From Prevotella sp. ne3005 (GTDB lineage Bacteria > Bacteroidota > Bacteroidia > Bacteroidales > Bacteroidaceae), in NCBI RefSeq assembly GCF_900110085.1, contig NZ_FOCK01000006.1:1-64000 (forward strand): a stretch of DNA of 64,000 bases, read 5' to 3'. How positions within the stretch are numbered: the first letter of the stretch is position 1; each line of letters opens with the position of its first letter. The notes under the pieces are model-generated. The model searched no databases, was not told where the DNA came from, and saw only the letters and a list, made by a program, of their open reading frames with translations. Positions 40,524 through 49,512 of this stretch are shown here, piece by piece. The translations under genes and the position numbers were made by a program.

Positions 40524-41309
40524 TTAGATATATAAAATTGGATTCGTACATGTCTCTGCGATGCAGGTCCTGACGCCTGGACAGTCCTTCTGGATAATCT
40601 CCTCGAAGACCTCGGCTGTATACTGTTCGCTCTGGTAATGGCCGATGACACATATCTGTATCTGCTGCTCATAGCCAAAGTACTGATGATAGTGCATCTC
40701 GCCAGTGATGAATGCATCGGCCCCAGCTTTCAGAGCCTCGTCAAGCAGGAAATCCCCTGCTCCACCACAGATGGCCACCTTTCTGATAGGACGGCGAAGC
40801 AACTCATTACACATAGCGCACTCCACACCAAAAGCCTTCTTTACCATGAGAATGAAATCGTCAGCAGCCTGAGGTTCTGCCAGTTCGCCTATAACACCAC
40901 TACCAGCCTCGATACCATCGACGCTTTTGGAAGCGAAGAAGCCAACATCCTGAAGTCCCAACTTCTGGGCGATGCGGAAGTTCACCCCACCCTTGGCGTT
41001 GTCCATATTCGTGTGCATGGATATCACAGCGATATGGTTCTCGATGGCCTTCATCACAGTGCGCTGGACATCCGTCATATCGCTGATGGTTTTCAGTCCA
41101 CGAAACAACAGCGGATGGTGGCTGACAACCAGGTTGCAGCCCTTCGCGATGGCCTCGTCAATGATGCGTTCGTTGACGTCCAGACACAATAATGCCCCTG
41201 AAACCTCCGTCTCTGTCAGTCCAACCTGCAAGCCAGCATTATCCCAGCTTTCCTGCAAGGGCAGAGGCGCGAAACGTTCAAGGGCGCTCAGCACTTCTTT
41301 TATTTTCAC
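40524..41309 (-). CDS. Nif3-like dinuclear metal protein
   Basis: About 261 residues. Nif3/GTP cyclohydrolase I type 2-like hexamer with metal-binding His and Asp/Glu in VVSHHPLLFRG, HTNMDNAKGGVN and DAFITGEMHYHQ. The reaction is unknown for the family. The start is taken as GTG at 41309, homologous in position to usual starts (KIKEVLSALERFAPLPLQES). The -7 box TACCTTTG ends only 4 bp before that GTG, so the message would be leaderless or nearly so. A later start would delete conserved residues. Confidence 0.88.
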   Translation of the reverse strand: MKIKEVLSALERFAPLPLQESWDNAGLQVGLTETEVSGALLCLDVNERIIDEAIAKGCNLVVSHHPLLFRGLKTISDMTDVQRTVMKAIENHIAVISMHTNMDNAKGGVNFRIAQKLGLQDVGFFASKSVDGIEAGSGVIGELAEPQAADDFILMVKKAFGVECAMCNELLRRPIRKVAICGGAGDFLLDEALKAGADAFITGEMHYHQYFGYEQQIQICVIGHYQSEQYTAEVFEEIIQKDCPGVRTCIAETCTNPILYI

Positions 41310-41445
41310 GCTGCAAAGGTACAACAAAAAGCTGAGACAAAGCTTCTGTACTACAATAAATTAAAGGTTTTTAACAGCCTTGATACCTTCTTTTTTATTA
41401 TAAATGTGTACTTTTGCAATTAAAATAATCAATACATCACATAAA

Positions 41446-43248
41446 ATGATTCATACAAACAATCATAGTCGTTTAGAAAAGCTTTTATTCTTCTTCGCAT
41501 CTCCTGTACTTAATGAATTACCCATCATATTGGTCTTTTTCATTCTTATCAGGACGAGTATCTTTTCATTCTTCAGCGAGGATTTTCATTATTCTGCCGA
41601 TATGATTGTTTCATATTCTGCAATATGGTGTTTCTATGCCTTCTTGATAAGTGCCTCCATTTATTATCTTGGAAAGGCAGGCTCCATACTGAAAATTGCA
41701 TGGTACGTTTTTCTCTTTACTATTTATACAATTGCCAGTTTCGTTAGCATTCATTTCAACATGGACTTTAGTCCTACTCTGTTTGTATTGCTTAAAGAGA
41801 CTAACAATACTGAAACAAACGAGTTTCTGAACACCTATATTTGTTCATCAAACAGTATCAGCGTATATATTAAAACCATCATCTATATTATTATCGCAGT
41901 AGCCTTAGAATATGGATACAAGAAACTTCCCCGAATAGTCATAAACACCCCCCCCAATAAGCTTTGGATTTCGTTTTTAAGCGTCTTTATATGTTTGGGG
42001 GCCTATTTTAGCGTCGGGGAGATAATTTTCCGTTTTTTCTACAATTGTAACAACAGTATAAATGAGAGCGATGCTACAGATCTGATCGAATATCCTGCCA
42101 CAGACATCTATACTCGTTTTCTTTATTCATGGTATGTAACAAATGCTTCTTCTGATGTCATCCAACAAGCAATTGCCTCCACTCTTGAGATTGGTGATAC
42201 AGGAACCACACTTAATGATGCAGATTCGTTAAACATAGTATTAGTCATTGGTGAATCGTATAGCAAAAAACATGCAGAGATCTATGGTTATCCATTACCC
42301 ACCACACCACGCCTGATGGAATTATATAATCATGATAGTCTATTTGTATTTCATGACGTGATAACCCCATACAACTATACAAGCAAGTCGATAAAGAACA
42401 TGCTTAGTTGCAACAGCATAGCAGATTCAGAGAAGTGGTATAACTTGCCATACTTCCCTACTATACTTAGGAAAGCTGGCTTTGGAGTCTTTTTCTGGGA
42501 CAACCAATATGACGTGGACCAAGGAATGGTGTGGGAATATGCCCTTAACAGTTACATCCATAACGACAGCATTTCCCAAATAACATACTCCCAGAAAAAT
42601 AGTGCTACTTTTGAGTATGACGGAGAGTTATTTAAGAACTTCTGTCAGACTAAACTGAATAAGAAAGCACATAATTTTTACATCTTTCACCTAATTGGCC
42701 AACATGTGGCGGCAGCAAATCGATATCCTCATTCTGAGCAATATACGCATTTTAATATCAGCCATTATGGAAACAGAAAGGAATCTTTCCTTGACAATGA
42801 GAGAAAACAAAAGATAGCCGACTACGATAACGCCACCTTATATAATGACGCTGTGATTTATGAAATCATCAAATTCTTCTCAGACAAAAACACTCTTCTC
42901 GTTTATTTGTCTGATCATGGAGAAGAAGTATATGATTATCGGGATATTATCGGACGTAACTATACTGACAATATCACATGGAACTATTTGGAGTGCCAAT
43001 TTCAGATACCTTTCATCATCTGGTGCTCTAACCAATATCGACAAACATACCCAGACATGATTGACAACATAAAAGCAGCTATTAACAAGCCTTTTATGAC
43101 GGATAACCTCTGCCAACTATTCTTCAACATAGGAGGCATCCAAACTGTCTATTATCACAAAGACCGCGACTTGCTGAGCCCACACTACGCACCGAAAGAC
43201 AGGCTCATCAAAGAAACAAAAATAAACTACGAAGATTACAAGAAATAG
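41446..43248 (+). CDS. phosphoethanolamine transferase-like membrane sulfatase-fold protein
   Basis: 600 residues. Five hydrophobic segments fill residues about 1-200, followed by a periplasmic alkaline-phosphatase/sulfatase domain: VLVIGESYSKKHAEIYGYPL at the nucleophile strand, TTPRL, LIGQHV, and LLVYLSDHGEEVYD with the metal-binding D-H. Proteobacterial EptA/CptA have Thr after GES; here the next residues are Tyr and Ser, so the nucleophile may differ. It probably adds phosphoethanolamine to lipid A or glycans. The start follows the promoter box TACTTTTG near 41412. Confidence 0.88.
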   Translation: MIHTNNHSRLEKLLFFFASPVLNELPIILVFFILIRTSIFSFFSEDFHYSADMIVSYSAIWCFYAFLISASIYYLGKAGSILKIAWYVFLFTIYTIASFVSIHFNMDFSPTLFVLLKETNNTETNEFLNTYICSSNSISVYIKTIIYIIIAVALEYGYKKLPRIVINTPPNKLWISFLSVFICLGAYFSVGEIIFRFFYNCNNSINESDATDLIEYPATDIYTRFLYSWYVTNASSDVIQQAIASTLEIGDTGTTLNDADSLNIVLVIGESYSKKHAEIYGYPLPTTPRLMELYNHDSLFVFHDVITPYNYTSKSIKNMLSCNSIADSEKWYNLPYFPTILRKAGFGVFFWDNQYDVDQGMVWEYALNSYIHNDSISQITYSQKNSATFEYDGELFKNFCQTKLNKKAHNFYIFHLIGQHVAAANRYPHSEQYTHFNISHYGNRKESFLDNERKQKIADYDNATLYNDAVIYEIIKFFSDKNTLLVYLSDHGEEVYDYRDIIGRNYTDNITWNYLECQFQIPFIIWCSNQYRQTYPDMIDNIKAAINKPFMTDNLCQLFFNIGGIQTVYYHKDRDLLSPHYAPKDRLIKETKINYEDYKK

Positions 43249-43261
43249 AAACGCTTTTGTT

Positions 43262-44023
43262 TTACCAGTCGCTTAGGCGGGCCTCCGCCTCTACCCTCGC
43301 CTCTGTCTGGTCGTCGAGCGAGGGGAAAAAGTCGATGCCTGTAAGGCGTTCTATCTCGTCGACGGAGCGAACGGCCTCAGTCATCTTCTGCTTCACGCCC
43401 TCATTGCGATAGACGAATCCGATGGCTTTTGCCCTACCCTGACGACAAAGCACCACCTTGAAGAAGGCTTCAGGCACGCAGACCTTATTCTTTCCGATGG
43501 TCTTGGGCGAGCTGTTCTTGCTGTAAAGCGGCCCACAGACGATGTCGATGGCACCATATTTGCGCGCCCAGTCCCTGCAGAGGATCTCCAGATCGTTCCA
43601 CTCGTACTTGTTCAACCCATGGTTCTGAGGGCAGATGTTGGTAAAGAGGAACGACTGGGTCATGGCCACCTTGTCCCATTTATTATCGCCAGCAGGGCAC
43701 ATGTGGCCTCTGTCATAGCGCGAATTATAGTAGTCCATATTCGTGGCGCGATGCCCTCTGGCGATGTCCTCATCTTCTGCGAACACCTCATTCTTACGCT
43801 GGTTCTTACCATAGGTATGCGCCTTCGTCAGATGCCACGCCACCCAGTTTGGCGTCTTTGTCTGTTCATTATACGATGTGGTATAGCCCACCCGCTGAAG
43901 AATCAGCTCAGGGCGGTCCTTCAATTTGGCTGGCAACTCATATTTCACGCTTCCCTGCCCCTGACAGGCTGTCATCGTCACCATCAGGGCCAGCATCATC
44001 ATTAAGTATCTTCTCTTTTTCAT
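43262..44023 (-). CDS. secreted DNA/RNA non-specific endonuclease
   Basis: 253 residues. A lipoprotein-type signal (MMMLALMVTMTACQGQ) leads to a beta-beta-alpha-metal (NUC1-type) nuclease with the catalytic DRGHMCPAGD and the metal-binding Asn in SFLFTNICPQNHGLN. It degrades nucleic acid outside the cytoplasm, for nutrient use or defence. The start is the ATG at 44023, nine bases after the -7 box TACCTTTG, another very short leader. Confidence 0.92.
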   Translation of the reverse strand: MKKRRYLMMMLALMVTMTACQGQGSVKYELPAKLKDRPELILQRVGYTTSYNEQTKTPNWVAWHLTKAHTYGKNQRKNEVFAEDEDIARGHRATNMDYYNSRYDRGHMCPAGDNKWDKVAMTQSFLFTNICPQNHGLNKYEWNDLEILCRDWARKYGAIDIVCGPLYSKNSSPKTIGKNKVCVPEAFFKVVLCRQGRAKAIGFVYRNEGVKQKMTEAVRSVDEIERLTGIDFFPSLDDQTEARVEAEARLSDW

Positions 44024-44249
44024 AACTGTTGGCAAAGGTAATGCAAATAGTGGAGACTGCAAAATAAATTGGGATTAATTTTGTGAGCCTCCCATTAAGC
44101 TGGTTTGAAATTCCCCGACAAACCGTCTCATGAGAATCGCGTTTTAGAGCAGAAGCCGATTCGAGGCCGCAAACACGCGAGTTTTGAGCCATCTTCGTAA
44201 CTAACTGAGAACATGACACTTAGATTTTTGAATAGTGTTTTGAGCTCGA
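44024..44249. other. non-coding gap before the 22-bp array
   Basis: An open frame on the minus strand here lacks coding character and is not called. It carries the 14-bp ACGCGAGTTTTGAG (44175-44188) that also occurs at 38012, preceded by AGGCCGCAAAC, suggesting a dispersed intergenic repeat. Confidence 0.4.
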
Positions 44250-44403
44250 AAAGATGCTTTTTTAGACAGCAAAACAACTTGTTTTGCTTCGTAAAAGACT
44301 ATCTTTTGGCCCAAAAGGGATAGGGTTTAGTCGGAGTAAACCTATACTTTACCCGGAGTAAAGTCCTACTTTAGTTACGGCAAACCTCTACTTAGTCGTA
44401 ATA
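44250..44403 (+). repeat. seven-unit array, exact 22-bp period
   Basis: Units start at 44250, 44272, 44294, 44316, 44338, 44360 and 44382. Six of the seven begin with AAA and keep TT(T/A) at positions 11-13: AAAGATGCTTTTT, AAACAACTTGTTT, AAAGACTATCTTT, AAACCTATACTTT, AAAGTCCTACTTT, AAACCTCTACTTA. The 44316 unit is diverged. The third is the exact reverse complement of the unit repeated at 1857-1913. CGGAGT recurs at the end of units 4 and 5. It lies in the divergent gap between the nuclease and CotH-like genes. Confidence 0.85.
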
Positions 44404-44638
44404 TAACTCCGAATCGGTCCAAAATCCACTCCTCGTTTCTCTAGATTGGCAAAAAAGTCAGATACTTTTTTAGGCATATATTCTTTACAAATCAAAACAG
44501 CTTACAAAGGGGTCCAGAGCCTATAAGCAAGACTGAGGAACGAAAGAATTACAGCTTTTCTCCTTTTTTTTACCGCTAATGAGTTCATAATCCAATAATT
44601 TTATGTACCTTTGCATTAAAATTGGGAAAGATCAGACA
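44404..44638. other. CotH-like gene upstream region
   Basis: It contains the promoter -7 box TACCTTTG (44609-44616), with an AT-rich upstream region. The in-frame ATG at 44603 precedes the box and is not a start. No other gene or strong structure was seen. Confidence 0.6.
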
Positions 44639-46189
44639 ATGAAACAAACATTCATATTAGCTATTTTGGCCGTTTTGCTATTCTCTTGCCACGAAGATGA
44701 GGATTCTGCAGAGAGGGATAAAACCGACTTCCTGCAGTATGCCTTTTACGAGCAGGGCAATCCGAAAAGCAAGTCCGAAGCCTTTTTGATCCAAGATGGT
44801 ACCATCCATATCATGGCAGTCCAACATTCAAATTTGACTTCACTTATCCCAGAATATACTATCAACGGCAGAGATGTATATATAGAAGACACCAAACAGC
44901 GTTCGGGCTGGAATGCGTTTGATTTTTCCGACTTCACCAATCCCATCACCTATCGCGTCGAATCTTCTCAAGGTGAAGAGAAAGACTGGAAGGTGAATGT
45001 CTACGACCTGCCCGTCATGATGATCAACACCCCAGACGGAGAACCCATCGTCGACAAAGAAGTCAGGAAAGAGGGCTGCACCGTCAAACTGGTGAACCTT
45101 GACGGAAGTATTGACGATCTAGGGACAGCAGGCATCAGAGGAAGAGGGAATACGACGTGGGTACTAGACAAGAAGCCCTATAACGTCAAGTTCGACAACA
45201 AGCATGCTATTCTGGGGATGAACGAGAGCAAGAACTGGGTTCTGCTGGCCAACTGCTACTACGACCGCACCCAGCTCCACAATGCCACAGCCTTTGAAAT
45301 GGCAAGGCTGACAGACTTCCCCTGGGTGCAATCAGGAAGATTCGTCGAACTGATTCTAAATGGCACCCACCTCGGCCTATACTATCTCTGCGAGAAAATA
45401 CGCGTCGAGAACGACAAGATAAACATCACAGAGATGGATCCAGAAGACCTCAGCGGTGAAGCGCTGACAGGAGGATACCTCTTAGAGAGCTATGTCGACT
45501 TAGGGGACTATTACTTTGACGGGTATCCCTTTCAAACAGACTACTTCAACCGCACAGGATACAACCTGAACTGTTGGCTGGCTTGGGAGATCAAAGACCC
45601 GGAAGGCGACTTCTCCATCCCCAAAGAACAGCTTGACTATATCAAGTCTGCCATGAACAAGATGGAATCCTTGATTTATGACGACAACAAGTTAATGACT
45701 GGAGCCTATCGCGACTATCTTGACATTGAGACGGCAATCAACTGGTATCTGGTACAAGAACTCAGCACAAATGAGGAGACTACAAGAACCAAGAATCTCT
45801 ACCTATATAAAGATAGGAACGACAAATTCCGCTTAGGTCCGCCTTGGGACTTTGATGCCTGGAGCTTTGGGCAGTCAGCAATAGAATGGCATAACTGCAA
45901 CAACTGGTGCCTCTATTATCGCCAATTGCTAAAAGACCCCGTCTTCGTACAACGATTAAAAGAGAAGTGGGCCATTTACAAGCCTCTCTGGGAAGAGCTG
46001 ATCCCCCTGTTCATTGACACCCATATGAACATGATTCTTCGCTCTGCATTAAGAAATGAACAGATGTGGCCAGACTGGTCAGACGGGAACCTTTACCCAA
46101 CCTTCTCTTACGAAGTATGCGTAGGAGAAATGAAAAAAGCTTTCTATCAGCAGCTCTATTGGCTTGACGCCCAAATAAGTGCCTACTGA
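44639..46189 (+). CDS. CotH-kinase-family lipoprotein
   Basis: 516 residues. A lipobox (LLFSCHEDED) puts it on the envelope. An N-terminal beta-rich domain of about 130 residues (with ingredients like NVYDLPVMMINTPDG) precedes a CotH-like atypical kinase fold: TAGIRGRGNTTW, KPYNVKFDNKH, SKNWVLLANCYYDRTQLHN, and KFRLGPPWDFDAWSFG carrying the D-x-D-like metal site. CotH phosphorylates surface proteins in spore formers; in Bacteroidota the targets are unknown. A seven-unit 22-bp array lies 245 bp upstream. Confidence 0.88.
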   Translation: MKQTFILAILAVLLFSCHEDEDSAERDKTDFLQYAFYEQGNPKSKSEAFLIQDGTIHIMAVQHSNLTSLIPEYTINGRDVYIEDTKQRSGWNAFDFSDFTNPITYRVESSQGEEKDWKVNVYDLPVMMINTPDGEPIVDKEVRKEGCTVKLVNLDGSIDDLGTAGIRGRGNTTWVLDKKPYNVKFDNKHAILGMNESKNWVLLANCYYDRTQLHNATAFEMARLTDFPWVQSGRFVELILNGTHLGLYYLCEKIRVENDKINITEMDPEDLSGEALTGGYLLESYVDLGDYYFDGYPFQTDYFNRTGYNLNCWLAWEIKDPEGDFSIPKEQLDYIKSAMNKMESLIYDDNKLMTGAYRDYLDIETAINWYLVQELSTNEETTRTKNLYLYKDRNDKFRLGPPWDFDAWSFGQSAIEWHNCNNWCLYYRQLLKDPVFVQRLKEKWAIYKPLWEELIPLFIDTHMNMILRSALRNEQMWPDWSDGNLYPTFSYEVCVGEMKKAFYQQLYWLDAQISAY

Positions 46190-46195
46190 TTCTGG

Positions 46196-46957
46196 CTACA
46201 TATTACTCTGACGGCCAGCGCCCAACTTGTCTGCCAGCAGGATGGTGAACCCCAGAACAAGGATGGAGGCAGAGACGCAGCCTATCGTCATGAAGAGCAT
46301 CAGGACGAAGGCATTGATGGGCGTAAGACCACCAAGAAACATGCCAACGAGGAGCAAGGGCATAGACGTGAAGCCCAAAACAGAGAGATTGGAAATCGTA
46401 GGCTGGACAACAGCCAACAAAGCCCTACGCATAAAGGGCTGAAGAGCCTTCTGATGAGAGAGACCATTGCCACGCAAGAACTCATACTGCTCATGATCGG
46501 CCTTCAGGGCAGAGAGATAAGTGCTGAGTCCACGAATGAGCATCGTGACAGAATGGCCCATCAAGAGCGCCATCACTGGCACAAACCATCGGGCATCGAA
46601 AGCCCGCACAGGCAATACCAGCACCAGAAGCCACATCCCCACCAGAAATACACCCAGGAACAAGCCTACGGCAATAGCTGGCATGAGCTTACGCCCTTTA
46701 AGAGCACAGCGCTTCTGCACCAGCCACGATGAGCCTACAGCCGTTGCCACGAGCCACACCATCGACAACCAAGGGCTGTCAACCTTGAGAATCGCCCACA
46801 CCAGAAGGCAGAGCACCAGCAGCTGAACCACCATACGGACAATAACCGCCACAAACTTCACGAGTTTACTGCGTTCCAACAAGTAAAGGGCCCCTGCAGG
46901 AATCAGCAACAGCAGGAGGGCGAGAAAGGTATGTAAAACGAGTCTTGTATCCATCAC
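46196..46957 (-). CDS. ABC transporter permease, FetB/YbbM family
   Basis: 253 residues with seven hydrophobic segments. UPF0014/FetB features are ARWFVPVMALLMGHSVTMLI, LSTYLSALKADHEQYEFLRG and TSMPLLLVGMFLGGLTPINA. FetAB-type pairs are linked to iron export and peroxide resistance in E. coli. It converges on the CotH-like gene with only 6 bp between stops, and lies 2 bp after the ATPase gene. Confidence 0.88.
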   Translation of the reverse strand: MMDTRLVLHTFLALLLLLIPAGALYLLERSKLVKFVAVIVRMVVQLLVLCLLVWAILKVDSPWLSMVWLVATAVGSSWLVQKRCALKGRKLMPAIAVGLFLGVFLVGMWLLVLVLPVRAFDARWFVPVMALLMGHSVTMLIRGLSTYLSALKADHEQYEFLRGNGLSHQKALQPFMRRALLAVVQPTISNLSVLGFTSMPLLLVGMFLGGLTPINAFVLMLFMTIGCVSASILVLGFTILLADKLGAGRQSNM

Positions 46958-46959
46958 AT

Positions 46960-47556
46960 TTATCTATTATCTAAACTTATCACTTGGTCTGCATAGTCTA
47001 TAACCTGAGGCTTTCTGCTGGCTATCAGCACCGTCTTGCCTTGTGAAGCCTGCTGGCGAAGCAGTTCGATCATGCGCATCGTCAGCTCTGGCGTCAGATA
47101 GGCAGCAGGTTCATCGGCTATCACGATGGGCTTATCTGCAGCCTCCCTCAGTGTTTTCTCCGCCAAAAGGAAGATATCCTCAGCGTTCATGGGCTCAGGC
47201 TGCTGTTCCTCGATGGCAGAAGGCATAACGTTGTTCCATACCGCAAACTCCTCTGGCTCAGGCTCTTCAGGCTCCGGCTCGCGCAGCTGATGCGCCAGAA
47301 GACTCATCTTCTGAGGCAGATAGACCATCATCTTACGAAAGGCATGAGCAGAATAAACGGTGAGCAATTCGCCATCAACACTCACAAAGCCTTCGCTAAC
47401 AGGCAGGAAGCCCATCAGCGTACGGAGCAGAACCGTCTTTCCAGAGCCCTCAGGCCCAGTGACACAGGTTAGCTGTCCGTCTCTGGCAATCAGCGAGATA
47501 TTTGAGGCCAGCACCTCTTCCCCAACCTTGATTGTAGCGTCTTTAAACTCTAACAT
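46960..47556 (-). CDS. ABC ATPase, FetA/YbbL type, lacking a clear signature motif
   Basis: 198 residues. Walker A GPEGSGKTVLL, the Q-loop YLPQKMSLLAHQL and Walker B PIVIADEPAAYL are present. The ABC signature (LSGGQ) expected before Walker B is not found. That region is shortened and carries a Pro/Glu repeat (REPEPEEPEPEEFAV), followed by IFLLAEKTLREAADKP. It may be a degenerate ATPase or a divergent functional form. It is paired with the permease (2-bp gap). The start is the ATG at 47556, after the -7 box TATTTTTG (47579-47572). Confidence 0.85.
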   Translation of the reverse strand: MLEFKDATIKVGEEVLASNISLIARDGQLTCVTGPEGSGKTVLLRTLMGFLPVSEGFVSVDGELLTVYSAHAFRKMMVYLPQKMSLLAHQLREPEPEEPEPEEFAVWNNVMPSAIEEQQPEPMNAEDIFLLAEKTLREAADKPIVIADEPAAYLTPELTMRMIELLRQQASQGKTVLIASRKPQVIDYADQVISLDNR

Positions 47557-47647
47557 CTGAATTATTTTCGGCAAAAATACTAAAATTATATGAATTATGA
47601 ATGATGTATTATGAATTATTTTGTACCTTTGCAGCAAATTTTTGATT

Positions 47648-48616
47648 TTGAAGACTCAGAACGATACACGAGAGTGGCGTTTACCAGCAGAATGGGAGCC
47701 TCAGTGGGGCGTGCAGCTAACCTGGCCGCACGCTAATACGGATTGGGCTCCAATGCTCGATGAGATCATTGCCACCTACCGGGAAATGGCCCGTGAGATA
47801 GAGAAGCGCGAGGAGTTGCTGGTGGTAGGAGAACCCTCCAACGACACTTGGGCTCGCGATCATGGCTTTATCACCCTTGTGGACGATCAAGGCCACGCCC
47901 GACTGCTCGACTTCTGCTTCAACGGCTGGGGCGAGAAGTTCCCTGCCGAACTCGACAACGCCATCAATCGGCGTCTCTACGATGAGGGTAAGGTAAAGGG
48001 CGAATACGTGGACTGTCTGGACTTCGTACTCGAAGGTGGTTCCATAGAGAGCGATGGCAAGGGAACGGTCTTTACCACCTCCTGCTGTCTGCTGGCGCCC
48101 CATCGCAACCAGCCCATGACGAAAGAGCAGATAGAAGAGCACTTGAAACAAGAACTCCACGCAGAGCGCATCGTCTGGATTAACCATGGTTCACTGACGG
48201 GCGACGATACCGACGGCCATATCGACACGTTGGTGCGCATCTGTCCTGACGACACCTTATTATATATGGGGTGCGACAACCCTGACGACGAGCAGTATGC
48301 AGAGCTCCATCTGATGGAAGAGGAACTGAAGACCTTCCGCACGATTGAAGGCAAGCCCTACAGGCTGTTGAAGCTTCCCATGCCAAGGCCCATCATCTTC
48401 GAGGGCGAGCGACTGCCAGCCACATATGCCAACTTCCTCGTCATCAACGGGGCCGTACTCTGCCCCACTTACGCCCAGCCAGACCTTGACGCAGAAGCCC
48501 TGCGACTTATTGGTGAGGCTTTCCCTGAAAGGGAGATTGTGGGCATCGATTGTAGAAGTATCATCAAGCAGCACGGATCGCTCCATTGCTGCACCATGCA
48601 ATATCCAAGCGTATGA
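47648..48616 (+). CDS. aguA: agmatine deiminase
   Basis: 322 residues. It hydrolyses agmatine to N-carbamoylputrescine and ammonia. The guanidino-modifying fold shows WPHANTDWAPML, ARDHGFI with active-site Asp/His, LEGGSIESDGKG, DDTDGHIDTLVR and a catalytic Cys near the end (GSLHCCTMQYP). The start appears to be a TTG at 47648: the -7 box TACCTTTG (47624-47631) rules out earlier codons, and no ATG falls before the conserved EWRLPAEWEPQ. It overlaps the next pathway gene by 4 bp (ATGA), so translation is coupled. Confidence 0.93.
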   Translation: MKTQNDTREWRLPAEWEPQWGVQLTWPHANTDWAPMLDEIIATYREMAREIEKREELLVVGEPSNDTWARDHGFITLVDDQGHARLLDFCFNGWGEKFPAELDNAINRRLYDEGKVKGEYVDCLDFVLEGGSIESDGKGTVFTTSCCLLAPHRNQPMTKEQIEEHLKQELHAERIVWINHGSLTGDDTDGHIDTLVRICPDDTLLYMGCDNPDDEQYAELHLMEEELKTFRTIEGKPYRLLKLPMPRPIIFEGERLPATYANFLVINGAVLCPTYAQPDLDAEALRLIGEAFPEREIVGIDCRSIIKQHGSLHCCTMQYPSV

Positions 48617-49500
48617 GAGAACTGAAGATAGGATTCCTGCAGCAGCATAATACTGCAGACACCAAAGACAACATACTGCGATTGGCAGAAGGCATCAGAG
48701 ACCTGGCCAAGCGGGGTGCAGAACTCATTGTACTGCAAGAGTTACACAACTCGCTCTACTTCTGTCAGACGGAGAACGTGGACAACTTCGACCTTGCTGA
48801 GCCTATCCCTGGGCCTTCCACCAAGTTCTTTGGAGAGTTGGCCAAACAGTTTGGTGTGGTCATCGTCACCTCGCTCTTCGAGAAGCGCGCTCCAGGACTC
48901 TATCACAACACAGCTGTGGTCTTAGAGAAAGACGGCACCATCGCAGGCACCTATCGTAAGATGCATATTCCTGACGATCCTGCCTACTATGAGAAGTTCT
49001 ACTTTACTCCTGGCGATCTCGGTTTCCATCCTATCCAGACATCCGTGGGTCGCTTAGGTGTCCTCGTATGCTGGGATCAGTGGTATCCTGAGGCAGCCCG
49101 TCTGATGGCTCTCCAAGGAGCAGAGATGCTCATCTATCCCACCGCCATTGGTTATGAGTCGAGCGACACACCAGAGGAGCAACAACGCCAGCGTATGGCT
49201 TGGCAAACAGTACAAAGAGGGCACGCTGTAGCCAACGGGCTCCCTGTGATCACCGTCAATCGTGTGGGGCACGAACCCGATCCTTCTGGTCAGACGAATG
49301 GCATCCAGTTCTGGGGCACCAGTTTCGTGGCTGGTCCTCAGGGCGAGATCGTCTACGAAGCCTCTACCGATGAGGAAGAGAGCATCATCGTTGAGATGGA
49401 TCTCGACCACTCCGAACAGGTTCGTCGCTGGTGGCCCTTCCTTCGTGACCGTCGTATCGACGGGTATACAGATATCACAAGAAGATTCATAGACAAATAA
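48613..49500 (+). CDS. aguB: N-carbamoylputrescine amidase
   Basis: 295 residues of the nitrilase superfamily. It turns N-carbamoylputrescine into putrescine, completing the agmatine route. The catalytic triad is visible: Glu in VLQELHNSLYFC, Lys in TYRKMHIPDD and Cys in GVLVCWDQWYPE. The start ATG overlaps the aguA stop (ATGA). The pair makes putrescine, a precursor for polyamines and cell-wall components in many Bacteroidota. Confidence 0.95.
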   Translation: MRELKIGFLQQHNTADTKDNILRLAEGIRDLAKRGAELIVLQELHNSLYFCQTENVDNFDLAEPIPGPSTKFFGELAKQFGVVIVTSLFEKRAPGLYHNTAVVLEKDGTIAGTYRKMHIPDDPAYYEKFYFTPGDLGFHPIQTSVGRLGVLVCWDQWYPEAARLMALQGAEMLIYPTAIGYESSDTPEEQQRQRMAWQTVQRGHAVANGLPVITVNRVGHEPDPSGQTNGIQFWGTSFVAGPQGEIVYEASTDEEESIIVEMDLDHSEQVRRWWPFLRDRRIDGYTDITRRFIDK

Positions 49501-49512
49501 CAACCATAAGAT

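Noticed and set aside
43938..44219. 93-codon minus-strand frame upstream of the nuclease
   Set aside because: It overlaps the nuclease start and its promoter, and the residues look like translated intergenic sequence. The DNA may be a dispersed repeat.
44250..44403. CRISPR array
   Set aside because: The 22-bp units have degenerate ends and variable 7-bp cores, far too short for repeat and spacer; no cas genes.
47621..47647. Earlier start for agmatine deiminase
   Set aside because: These codons overlap the -7 box TACCTTTG, so they would not be transcribed.
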